In this document: positions 35,881 through 42,779 of the stretch, in pieces
How the letters are laid out: each line of letters starts with the position of its first letter
Numbering within the stretch: the first letter of the stretch is position 1
From: Flavobacteriales bacterium
GTDB taxonomy: Bacteria > Bacteroidota > Bacteroidia > UBA10329
Assembly: GCA_020635535.1 (NCBI GenBank)
Contig: JACJZP010000001.1
Coordinates: forward strand, 248,001-312,000
Direction of reading: 5' to 3'
Length of the DNA: 64,000 nucleotides
Translations under genes and position numbers: made by a program
Notes under the pieces: model-generated
Database searches by the model: none
What the model was told of the DNA's origin: nothing
What the model saw: the letters and a program-made list of their open reading frames with translations, nothing else

Positions 35881-36748
35881 ACTGCTTCGCCAATTTCTGA
35901 ATTCGGGAACCCTTCTTCGATTCGATTCTCAAGAGATAGACCCCATCGGGTTCTGAACGGAGATCGATCTCTGCATTTGCTGAGCCTGCGCCCGCTTGAA
36001 TTAGCCGCCCGAACAGATCATAGACCTGATAGCTGAATTGTTGCTGCACAGTCAGATTGAAAATTCCCGATGATGGATTTGGGGAAACCTCGATAGTGCT
36101 GTTATCATTACCTCCGGTTGCGTCCAAAAAGTGGCAACTGTTCCCATACGGGTAATAAAGTAATGGAACTCCATTCTCTCTGTAGCACAAAGTCGACCCA
36201 TTCTCAAACTGGTAAATCGGCTGAAACAAACCGAACTGATGCCCTACACCTTCAACTATCCAGATCGGCTGTTGGAATTCGTCCGATACCCATTGGCGAA
36301 TACAGGTTTTACCATTCACATCAATCTGATCGACCGAATCGATGACAAATTCGCTTCCATTATTGACAATCGTATCTCCTGTCCCTTTCGTAAAATCAAA
36401 TACCAACACTTCATTCGTGCCATCAGGCACGTAGTACTTTCCATTCTCAGCCCTCATCAATCCTTCGCAGGTGATCGGTGTCAGTGGTATGACGCATTCT
36501 GGATAATTCCAATTGGTGTTTTGGGACATGTGAGTCCCATTCCCACTCAGCAGGGCATATTCATGACCATTAAGCAATCCTGTTCCGTTCACCTGATAGT
36601 TGTAACGATACGAATGAAAACACTGACCATCGAAAATGGCCTCACCTATACTCCACTCCGAAGTCTCATCCAACGGGAAAGGTGCCCAGTTCTGAGCGAT
36701 TGAACTGCCCGTAAGTGCGGCCAACAAAAAGGTTAGAATCCGTCTCAT
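35879..36748 (-). CDS. Secreted T9SS type A protein, paralog 1
   Basis: The 289-residue protein has a signal peptide (MRRILTFLLAALTGSSIAQ), a body opening NWAPFPLDETSEWSIGEA, and a type A sorting domain with VSPNPSSGIFNLTVQQQ ending KLAKQ. It is a tandem paralog of the upstream gene (36745-37608), whose stop overlaps this ATG by four bases. The bodies share motifs such as KYY...VF/MFDF and QFG/AYGFDQ...YQFEN but have diverged, while the last 70 residues are almost identical. The body matches nothing I recognise. Confidence 0.82.
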   Translation of the reverse strand: MRRILTFLLAALTGSSIAQNWAPFPLDETSEWSIGEAIFDGQCFHSYRYNYQVNGTGLLNGHEYALLSGNGTHMSQNTNWNYPECVIPLTPITCEGLMRAENGKYYVPDGTNEVLVFDFTKGTGDTIVNNGSEFVIDSVDQIDVNGKTCIRQWVSDEFQQPIWIVEGVGHQFGLFQPIYQFENGSTLCYRENGVPLLYYPYGNSCHFLDATGGNDNSTIEVSPNPSSGIFNLTVQQQFSYQVYDLFGRLIQAGAGSANAEIDLRSEPDGVYLLRIESKKGSRIQKLAKQ

Positions 36749-37608
36749 TGCTTCACCAATTTCTGAGTTAGAGAACCCTTCTTCGATTCGAGTCTCAAGA
36801 GATAGACCCCATCGGGTTCGTAACGGAGATCGATCTCTGCATTTGTTGAGCCTGCGCCCGTTTGAATAAGCCGCCCGAACAGATCATAGACCTGATAACT
36901 GAATTGTTGCTGCACAGTGAGATTGAAAATGCCTGAAGATGGGTTGGGAGAAACGTTAGCTTTCAGGACCTCGTTTATCTCCAAACCATTTATCAACCTA
37001 CAGTACGTGCCGAGACCCAGTTGTGGGACACCGGAATGACTGTAACAATTCAAAGAACTCCAGTTTTCAAATTGATAAAGGCTCTGGTCAAAACCATAAG
37101 CACTTCCAATTCCTTCAATTACCCATAGGTCCTGATTCAACCATTGCCGCTTTCTGAAAACTCCATCTATTTCTATCGAATCAACCGATTGAATGACCAG
37201 AGGGTCAAAAACGCTCAGTGCCGAGAAAAGCGTGTCTCCAATACCAAGGGAAAAGTCGAACATCAATTCATCCTCGCCAAGGTTATGCCGATAGTATTTC
37301 CCATCTTCTGTTCTGAACAGACCAACAGTTCCATCAAAATACATTGGAGGTTCCTGACATCCGCCACTGAAGGTGTTTTCCACCCATCTGTAACCATAAA
37401 AACCTATCTGTTGGTAGGCAGTAGAATCGATCGATACTTCTCCTTCAAGGAAATAGATCACCTCATGTTCAAATAGACAGCCCTCCCCATCGAGCCAAGC
37501 ATAATCAATTTGCCACTGCGCGGAGGAATCCAACGGAAACGTTGCCCAGTTCTGCGAGAAGGCGCTTACAGAAAGGAACGTAGCAAGTAGAAGCAGCACG
37601 TGTTTCAT
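36745..37608 (-). CDS. Secreted T9SS type A protein, paralog 2
   Basis: The ATG at 37608 gives 287 residues with a signal peptide (MKHVLLLLATFLSVSAFSQ) and then NWATFPLDSSAQWQIDYAW, matching the start of the downstream paralog. The sorting domain has VSPNPSSGIFNLTVQQQ and ends KLVKQ. Translation is coupled to the next gene. It is divergent from the HTH gene at 37894, so the repeat array between them could control both. Confidence 0.82.
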   Translation of the reverse strand: MKHVLLLLATFLSVSAFSQNWATFPLDSSAQWQIDYAWLDGEGCLFEHEVIYFLEGEVSIDSTAYQQIGFYGYRWVENTFSGGCQEPPMYFDGTVGLFRTEDGKYYRHNLGEDELMFDFSLGIGDTLFSALSVFDPLVIQSVDSIEIDGVFRKRQWLNQDLWVIEGIGSAYGFDQSLYQFENWSSLNCYSHSGVPQLGLGTYCRLINGLEINEVLKANVSPNPSSGIFNLTVQQQFSYQVYDLFGRLIQTGAGSTNAEIDLRYEPDGVYLLRLESKKGSLTQKLVKQ

Positions 37609-37689
37609 GGTGTTAAGGTAATTGATCTTTCTGCAGTCGTCAGCAACGGTGTCCACCACTCAAACATCTTCCAAAATAAGTAAAACAAG

Positions 37690-37878
37690 TATGCTTTATA
37701 CATATTTTAATATGCTACATGGTATTATAACTATGCATTATACATATATATTTATGGTTTAACCATACTTCTATATGTTTTATACTCAATTATCTAATCC
37801 TCAGCCATATGTAACTATGTATTACACATAGATGTCTATCTTTAAAACATAGATTTATATGCTCTAACCATACCTAAC
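37690..37878. promoter_or_regulatory. Array of nine near-palindromic sites at an exact 21-bp period
   Basis: Nine units start at 37690, 37711, 37732, 37753, 37774, 37795, 37816, 37837 and 37858. Each has a 15-base core of consensus TATGnnTTAnmCATA plus a 6-base AT-rich spacer. Core positions 1, 2 and 9 are the same in all nine units, and position 12 (C) in eight. The unit at 37753 is a perfect palindrome (TATGGTTTAACCATA); those at 37711 and 37795 are most degraded. Twenty-one bases equal two helical turns, so the sites face one side of the DNA. The array ends 15 bases before the ATG of the HTH gene. It looks like an operator or iteron array. Confidence 0.8.
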
Positions 37879-37893
37879 TGAAACATTTACGCC

Positions 37894-38316
37894 ATGATGT
37901 ACAGACGAAAGAAAGAACCGCCTACCTGGAAAACGCGCAACACCATACCCGAAGGGTTCAATACGGCCCCAATCATTAGAAGCGCCATGCAGAAGACACG
38001 TGTCACGCAGGCAGAGATAGCCCGCAGAACGGGCCGAAATCCCAACACGGTAAAAGGGCTGCGCAGGCGCAGAAGCATACAGGCCAGCATTCTGCACGAA
38101 CTCAGCATTGCCATTGGCGTGGACCTTTTTCGGCCATTGAGCGACAACTTACCTGAAGACATAAGGGCCAACCCTGAAAAGGAGCGTTTTGAAGCGATGG
38201 AAGCCGAAAAACTCAGATTGGAACAACAGATTGCCGACCTGAAAGCACAATTGGCCGATCAGCGCGAGACCAATGCGTATCTTAAAAAGGCGCTTGACGT
38301 GGCGGCAAAGGGATAG
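37894..38316 (+). CDS. Small HTH DNA-binding protein with a C-terminal coiled coil
   Basis: The 140-residue protein has a basic N-terminus, an XRE-like helix-turn-helix at about 35-75 (VTQAEIARRTGRNPNTVKGL, then IGVDLFRPLSD) and a heptad-rich coiled coil from about 100 to 134 (KLRLEQQIADLKAQLADQ). It resembles a loose Bacteroidota group of HTH/coiled-coil proteins of unknown role. The phased palindrome array directly upstream makes it the obvious candidate ligand, with the coiled coil giving dimerisation. Two ATGs (37894, 37897) are equally possible. Confidence 0.8.
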   Translation: MMYRRKKEPPTWKTRNTIPEGFNTAPIIRSAMQKTRVTQAEIARRTGRNPNTVKGLRRRRSIQASILHELSIAIGVDLFRPLSDNLPEDIRANPEKERFEAMEAEKLRLEQQIADLKAQLADQRETNAYLKKALDVAAKG

Positions 38317-38323
38317 CAGCGCA

Positions 38324-38626
38324 TCAACCTTTGGGTCTTTTCCAACTCTTTGGACTCAAAGAAGTATGGAACACGGCATGGACGAGAACCCGCCTGTCTT
38401 CTTCCATCACGGAAAAGTGCACCATGAAAGGGAACTTCTTTAAAGGCAGGCATCTTACCGTTTCGTAACGATTTTGGAAGAAGGGGTTGAACTCCAATGC
38501 GATCAGAAACTCATTGAGCTCTGCTTCAAACTTTTCGCCCAGACCAATGGATTGCTCATCATAATAGTCAACTGCATCTTGAACATCCTGTAACGCAGTT
38601 GGAAGGATGATGACCTCAAAATTCAC
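38324..38626 (-). CDS. RelE/ParE-superfamily toxin (TA pair 1)
   Basis: A GTG at 38626 overlaps the antitoxin stop as GTGA and gives a 100-residue toxin starting MNFEVIILPTALQDVQDAVDYYDEQ. This matches the ParE-like start (beta strand, then helix with DAVDYYDEQSIGLGEKF). The C-terminal strand has YMVH-like PFMVHFSV and VLVHAVFHT. An in-frame ATG at 38665 would give a 43-base overlap and an unlikely basic leader. Targets in the family are gyrase or ribosome-bound mRNA. Confidence 0.8.
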   Translation of the reverse strand: MNFEVIILPTALQDVQDAVDYYDEQSIGLGEKFEAELNEFLIALEFNPFFQNRYETVRCLPLKKFPFMVHFSVMEEDRRVLVHAVFHTSLSPKSWKRPKG

Positions 38627-38835
38627 TTCTTTTTGAACTTGATCTGCTTGCGCGCCTCTTTCCATGGAATGGCGCTATCGGGGTTCTTCTTGTACTCGGC
38701 CATGCGCTCTCGAACGATGTCCTTCTGCCACTCAGGAATCTCAATTTCCTGCTCAACCTCTAGCCCAAGATTGGCAATGAGCTCCATGATGAACTCATAT
38801 TTCTCTTCCGGAATTTTCAGAATAACCTCTCGCAT
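38623..38835 (-). CDS. Antitoxin of TA pair 1
   Basis: The 70-residue acidic/basic helical protein (MREVILKIPEEKYEFIMELI...) precedes and overlaps the toxin by four bases, the normal antitoxin-first order. It ends in a basic KQIKFKKK. It has an exact -7 box upstream (38858-38865). Confidence 0.75.
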   Translation of the reverse strand: MREVILKIPEEKYEFIMELIANLGLEVEQEIEIPEWQKDIVRERMAEYKKNPDSAIPWKEARKQIKFKKK

Positions 38836-38857
38836 GGCTCTATGATCATGTTTCTTT

Positions 38858-38865
38858 CAAAGATA
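38858..38865 (-). promoter_or_regulatory. TAnnTTTG -7 box of TA pair 1
   Basis: TATCTTTG on the minus strand, 22 bases before the antitoxin ATG. No -33 TTG at 19 bases. Confidence 0.55.
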
Positions 38866-38892
38866 CGGAACAATCAGGCCACCATTGCCCGA

Positions 38893-39864
38893 TCAGCAGC
38901 AGCCTCCACCATCGTAAAAGAAGGTGGAACCGGAAATGAAGATGTCATCGCGACCCAATGCGGCCAGCGCACCAGCTGTCTTGTCGCATACGGCCAATGG
39001 TTGGTTAGGCATCAGTACGTGGCCTTTCTGGTCATCGAAATACGCCTCGGCACCGTAATAAATGGCCGTTTTTCCTGTGAAAACACACGGGCCGTCTGCA
39101 GGCATCGGGTCTTTGATGGCGCATACCTCCACACTTTCAATGTAAATGAGTTCTTCGGTATCGAACTGCGGTTTGGTAAGCACGCGGTATGGCCTTCGGG
39201 CGCGTATCTCCACGGTTCCGAAACCGCAATCGGTTATCATTTGCAAGTAGTCTTTCAGCGGCAATGCCCCACTCAGGCAAAGCGCGCGAAGCGTATCATC
39301 GTCCTGTAGATTCTGAGGCATTTGCTGTTCGCAGATCGGGTCGCTGAGCACCAAGCGGCCGTGTGGTTTCAGCACGTGGTACATTTCTTGCAATGCCTTT
39401 TTCAGGTCTTCCTTCTCGAAGATGTTGAAGAGGCAGTTCTGTGCCGCCACATCAATGGAATTGTCGGCAATCGGAAGCTCCAGCGCGTTGCCTTTTCGTA
39501 AATCGATGAAGCTGCGGTTGAACCATGGGTTGAGCTTTTCGGCCTCAGCCATGTTCTCGCGGCATGCGGTAAGCATCTCGTCCACCACATCCAACCCAAT
39601 CACTTTGCCCTCTGCCCTGCTGAAATACGAGAATTGAAGCAGTTCCATACCTCCGCCAACTCCCACGTAGAGAATGGTGGGTTCATTGACCAGGTCGCGC
39701 GGATGAACCGTACTTCCGCAACCGTAGTTCATGGCCAGCATCTTGTTCGGAATGTCCAACTCGGGCAACTGCCAAACAGGGGTGGTGGTGCAGCACAATC
39801 CAACATCTGGATTCTCGGCCGCTTTGCGGTAAACGTTCTCGGTTGTTTCGTGGTAACTGCTCAT
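38893..39864 (-). CDS. arsM: Arsenosugar-type arsenite methyltransferase
   Basis: The ATG at 39864 gives 323 residues. The SAM-binding motif is ILYVGVGGGMELLQF and the core continues with GLDVVDEMLTACREN. N-terminal cysteines (GLCCTTTP), a central cysteine (AAQNCLFNIF) and a C-terminal GGGCC suit a thiol-dependent arsenic methylase. The C-terminal extension (AVCDKTAGALAALGRDDIFISG) is a feature I associate with ArsM proteins encoded next to ArsS. It follows the radical SAM gene by 18 bases. Arsenic is the expected substrate from that pairing; this is established for the family, not tested here. Confidence 0.82.
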   Translation of the reverse strand: MSSYHETTENVYRKAAENPDVGLCCTTTPVWQLPELDIPNKMLAMNYGCGSTVHPRDLVNEPTILYVGVGGGMELLQFSYFSRAEGKVIGLDVVDEMLTACRENMAEAEKLNPWFNRSFIDLRKGNALELPIADNSIDVAAQNCLFNIFEKEDLKKALQEMYHVLKPHGRLVLSDPICEQQMPQNLQDDDTLRALCLSGALPLKDYLQMITDCGFGTVEIRARRPYRVLTKPQFDTEELIYIESVEVCAIKDPMPADGPCVFTGKTAIYYGAEAYFDDQKGHVLMPNQPLAVCDKTAGALAALGRDDIFISGSTFFYDGGGCC

Positions 39865-39882
39865 CAAATTGATCTTAAAATT

Positions 39883-40926
39883 CTATGCAAAAGCGCCTTG
39901 GCAGCTCGATCCGGCACCAGCCGTGCAGCCATAGCAATGTTGTCCTGTTACGATGTTCCTTTCGGCCAAATCTTTACTGGTCACATCGGTAATGTTTGTT
40001 CCCCTTCCGCAGACCACCGGAAGCTCCAGCATCTGGTTGAAATCGCAGTCGTAAAGCTTGCCATCGTATCCTACCGAAAGCGTGTTCCGGCACATCAGTC
40101 CATCAATGGCCATCGGGTTGAAAGCATCCACCAACTTCTGCATATAGGTCTCGTATTTCTCCGTTATGAGAAGGAAATCCAAGAACCGACTGATGGGCAT
40201 GTTGGTGATGGTATACAACGAGTTGAACTCGATGTCGAAGTGCTGTTTCAATTCGCGCTTGTAATCGGCTTCCAAACTATGCTGATCGGGTGGCAAAGAC
40301 GGCCCGCCCGGATTGTAAACCAAGTGAAGCTGCAATCCACTGCCTTCTTTTCCATAGCCCAGACCGTTCAACGTTTGAAGTGCCTTGATGGATTTGTCGA
40401 AGACCCCGTTGCCACGCTGCTTGTCCACATTGACTGCAGAATAGCATGGCATGGACGAAATGACCGTGACCTTATGCTTTTTGAAGAACTCAGGCAGGTC
40501 AGAAAACTTGTTGGTGACCAGAATAGTGAGGTTGCTACGGACAATGATCTCCACGTTCAGCTTGCTCAGTTCCTCCACAAACCATCGGAAATTCGGGTTC
40601 ATTTCGGGTGCTCCACCAGTTAGGTCGACCGTTTGGATGGTTGGCACCGTGGCCACCCATTTCAGGCATTCCTGCATGATCTCTTTGGTCATTATCTCCT
40701 TGCGATCAGGTCCTGCATCCACATGGCAATGCTCGCAGGTCTGGTTGCACATCTTGCCAAGATTCACCTGAAGGATTTCCAACGGGGCCGTCTTCAGAGC
40801 ATGCCCGAGAACCTCCTTCGTTTTCGCTCTGAATGAAGGGAATTGCTGTTCCCGATTCTCCAGAATGGACAACTGCTCGGTGGCCGATGCCAGTCTGTGT
40901 CCTGCTTTATTCAGTGTTCCGTTCAT
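39883..40926 (-). CDS. arsS: Arsenosugar biosynthesis radical SAM protein
   Basis: The 347-residue protein has the radical SAM cluster motif CNQTCEHCHVD (Cys60, Cys64, Cys67) and a C-terminal cysteine-rich region (CRNTLSVGYDGKLYDCDFNQML; HCYGCTAGAGSSCQGA). That tail is typical of the ArsS group, in which some members carry selenocysteine; here all codons are Cys. The proposed reaction joins a 5'-deoxyadenosyl radical to methylated arsenic to make arsenosugar precursors. It is paired with the methyltransferase directly downstream. Confidence 0.85.
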   Translation of the reverse strand: MNGTLNKAGHRLASATEQLSILENREQQFPSFRAKTKEVLGHALKTAPLEILQVNLGKMCNQTCEHCHVDAGPDRKEIMTKEIMQECLKWVATVPTIQTVDLTGGAPEMNPNFRWFVEELSKLNVEIIVRSNLTILVTNKFSDLPEFFKKHKVTVISSMPCYSAVNVDKQRGNGVFDKSIKALQTLNGLGYGKEGSGLQLHLVYNPGGPSLPPDQHSLEADYKRELKQHFDIEFNSLYTITNMPISRFLDFLLITEKYETYMQKLVDAFNPMAIDGLMCRNTLSVGYDGKLYDCDFNQMLELPVVCGRGTNITDVTSKDLAERNIVTGQHCYGCTAGAGSSCQGAFA

Positions 40927-40965
40927 TTCTAAAAGACAATCATCCGTGTAACGCTACTTTCAATC

Positions 40966-42201
40966 TCACTCTTGCACAATTCTCAACGTCTCCACAGGTC
41001 GGATGATCTTACGCACGGGCAACCAAGCGGCCAGCAGACCAATGGTTCCCACCACAAGGAAAACATAAAAAACGTCCAATGGTTGCACATCAACAGGATA
41101 TGCTTTCACAATATAGTTGCCTCCAGAATTGAGTTTCACCAATTCGAACTGGATCTGCGCAAAGCAGACAAGCAGGCCAAGTATGATTCCGCCTACAGCA
41201 CCAATCATGGAAATGAATACGCCTTCCAGAATAAAAATGCGCTGAATGAGCTGCTCGCTGGCGCCCATGCTGCGCAAGATGTTAATGTCCTTTTTCTTTT
41301 CGAGAATGAGCATGGTGAGCGACCCAATGACATTGAAAATGGAGATCATGAGAATGAATGATAAAATCATGAAAACCGCCCATTTTTCACTCTTCATTAT
41401 CCGGTATAGCAGTTCGTTCTGTTGGTAGCGGTCCTTCACTACATATGCAGAACCCAGCTTTTCTTGTAACGATTCTCGCACATTGGCCATGCTGGCTTTT
41501 GGATCCAGCGCCAGCTCCAACGATGTAATGCGGCCTTGGTGGTCAAGCAGATCGCGCGCAAACGAAATGGGAGTTATCATGTAGGTCTGATCAAAATCGG
41601 CCTGAATGGAAAACACTCCGGTAGCAAACAACTGTTTTACATTGAAGGCTTTGCTCGGATCAATGGTTGCACTTGAACCGCGTTTCGGAACGTAAACTTG
41701 AATCATATTGATAGGGTCGTTCACATTCACCGAAAGGTGGTATGCAATGCCAGAACCGATCATGGCCGATGGGGTTCCGTTCACATGCATGGCCGCGTCA
41801 CCGTCAATGATCATGCTGTCAATTTCGGTCAGCGCATTGAAGTTGTCAGAGACCCCCTTTATCCGTGCGAAATACTGCTTATCGCGATAGCGTAGCAAAC
41901 AGCTTTCCTCCAGTACCTCCACCAAGCCGATCACGCCTTCGGTTTCCAGAATCTTATCGGTTGGAATGGAACTCAGTTCAAGTGTTTTCCCTTCTGCAGG
42001 TTTGATGACAACAGGCGCTTCGAACACATTGTAAAGCGATATGACCAATCCTTCAAAACCGTTGAAAACAGAAAGCACAATGACCATGGCGGCAGTTACC
42101 ACGGCAACTCCTGCCACCGAAATACCGGAAACAATGTTGATCGCATTGTGCGATTTCTTCGAAAAGAGGTAGCGTTTGGCTATGTGAACAGGAAGGTTCA
42201 A
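40966..42201 (-). CDS. LolC/LolE-type (FtsX-family) ABC transporter permease
   Basis: The 411-residue protein has one N-terminal membrane helix (SGISVAGVAVVTAAMVIVLS), a large periplasmic MacB-like domain and three C-terminal helices. The N-terminus IAKRYLFSKKSHNAINI is the usual Bacteroidota LolE-like form. It probably extracts lipoproteins from the inner membrane with an ATPase encoded elsewhere. The start codon is TTG at 42201: the frame is closed by a stop at 42205-42207 and no ATG precedes the conserved segment. It follows rbfA. Confidence 0.88.
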   Translation of the reverse strand: MNLPVHIAKRYLFSKKSHNAINIVSGISVAGVAVVTAAMVIVLSVFNGFEGLVISLYNVFEAPVVIKPAEGKTLELSSIPTDKILETEGVIGLVEVLEESCLLRYRDKQYFARIKGVSDNFNALTEIDSMIIDGDAAMHVNGTPSAMIGSGIAYHLSVNVNDPINMIQVYVPKRGSSATIDPSKAFNVKQLFATGVFSIQADFDQTYMITPISFARDLLDHQGRITSLELALDPKASMANVRESLQEKLGSAYVVKDRYQQNELLYRIMKSEKWAVFMILSFILMISIFNVIGSLTMLILEKKKDINILRSMGASEQLIQRIFILEGVFISMIGAVGGIILGLLVCFAQIQFELVKLNSGGNYIVKAYPVDVQPLDVFYVFLVVGTIGLLAAWLPVRKIIRPVETLRIVQE

Positions 42202-42202
42202 C

Positions 42203-42316
42203 GGTTACGAATTACGAATCTTTTACGAATATGACGAATGTGCTTACATCAACACGCACAACCTGACAGAACTGGATCGGCATATTCGTATTTTTTCATT
42301 CGTAATTAGTAATCCT
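42203..42316. repeat. Intergenic inverted repeat of the TACGAATTACGAAT family, copy 1
   Basis: The left arm (GTTACGAATTACGAAT...ACGAATATGACG, 42204-42240) is the imperfect inverse of the right arm (42279-42316), with a spacer of about 40 bases. It lies between rbfA and the LolE-like gene and resembles the copy at 46013-46119. Confidence 0.7.
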
Positions 42317-42654
42317 TAATCGCCTTTCAAAAGTTGGTCTATCCGATCAATATGATCCAGCGAATCATCAAGGTAAAAATTCAACTCCGGTGTTACCCGC
42401 AATTCACTCCGCTCGTGCGCCAAATACTTTCTGGGTTCCCAAGCGTGCTCTTTGATCAACTTTAGAACGGCCAGCTTATCCGGCACGGCAAAAATGCTGA
42501 GGTACACCTTGGCTACACCTAAGTCGGGACTCACACGAACCTGTGTTACGGTTATCATTCCGCCTTTGGCGTAAAGACCCACATTACGCTGAAAATACGT
42601 GCCCAACTCACGTTGGATAACCCTCGAGATCTTCTTCTGTCTTGTGCTTTCCAT
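42316..42654 (-). CDS. rbfA: Ribosome-binding factor A
   Basis: The ATG at 42654 gives 112 residues starting MESTRQKKISRVIQRELGTYF, the RbfA KH-like domain, with VTQVRVSPDLGVAKVYLSIF and a conserved C-terminal segment RVTPELNFYLDDSLDHIDRIDQLL. RbfA binds the 30S subunit during 16S 5'-end maturation. Longer starts at 42720 and 42672 add a non-conserved leader and are rejected. Confidence 0.92.
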   Translation of the reverse strand: MESTRQKKISRVIQRELGTYFQRNVGLYAKGGMITVTQVRVSPDLGVAKVYLSIFAVPDKLAVLKLIKEHAWEPRKYLAHERSELRVTPELNFYLDDSLDHIDRIDQLLKGD

Positions 42655-42728
42655 CACTACAAAAGTAGGCATGATGAAACTCGAAATCGGAAATTTGAAA
42701 TTCGAAAAAGTTTGAACCATCCCGCTTT

Positions 42729-42760
42729 GCCCCTCCTTTGGAGGGGTTGGGGAGGCTTTT
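42729..42760. repeat. Dispersed C/G-rich hairpin repeat, copy 2
   Basis: GCCCCTCC-TTT-GGAGGGG followed by TTGGGGAGGC. It is the same element as at 29839-29875, in reverse orientation. Its TTG supplies the -33 box of the msbA promoter. Confidence 0.75.
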
Positions 42761-42775
42761 CTAAAGGTATATTTG
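42747..42775 (+). promoter_or_regulatory. Promoter of the MsbA-type gene
   Basis: TTG (42747-42749) is followed after 18 bases by TATATTTG (42768-42775). The start codon at 42780 is only five bases past the box, so the message is predicted to be leaderless or nearly so. Confidence 0.7.
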
Positions 42776-42779
42776 CCGT

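Noticed and set aside
37690..37878. CRISPR array
   Set aside because: The units are degenerate palindromes with 6-base AT-rich gaps; there are no identical repeats, no unique spacers of 25 bases or more, and no cas genes.
39883..40926. Selenoprotein form of ArsS
   Set aside because: All the C-terminal cysteines are encoded by Cys codons; no in-frame TGA is present.
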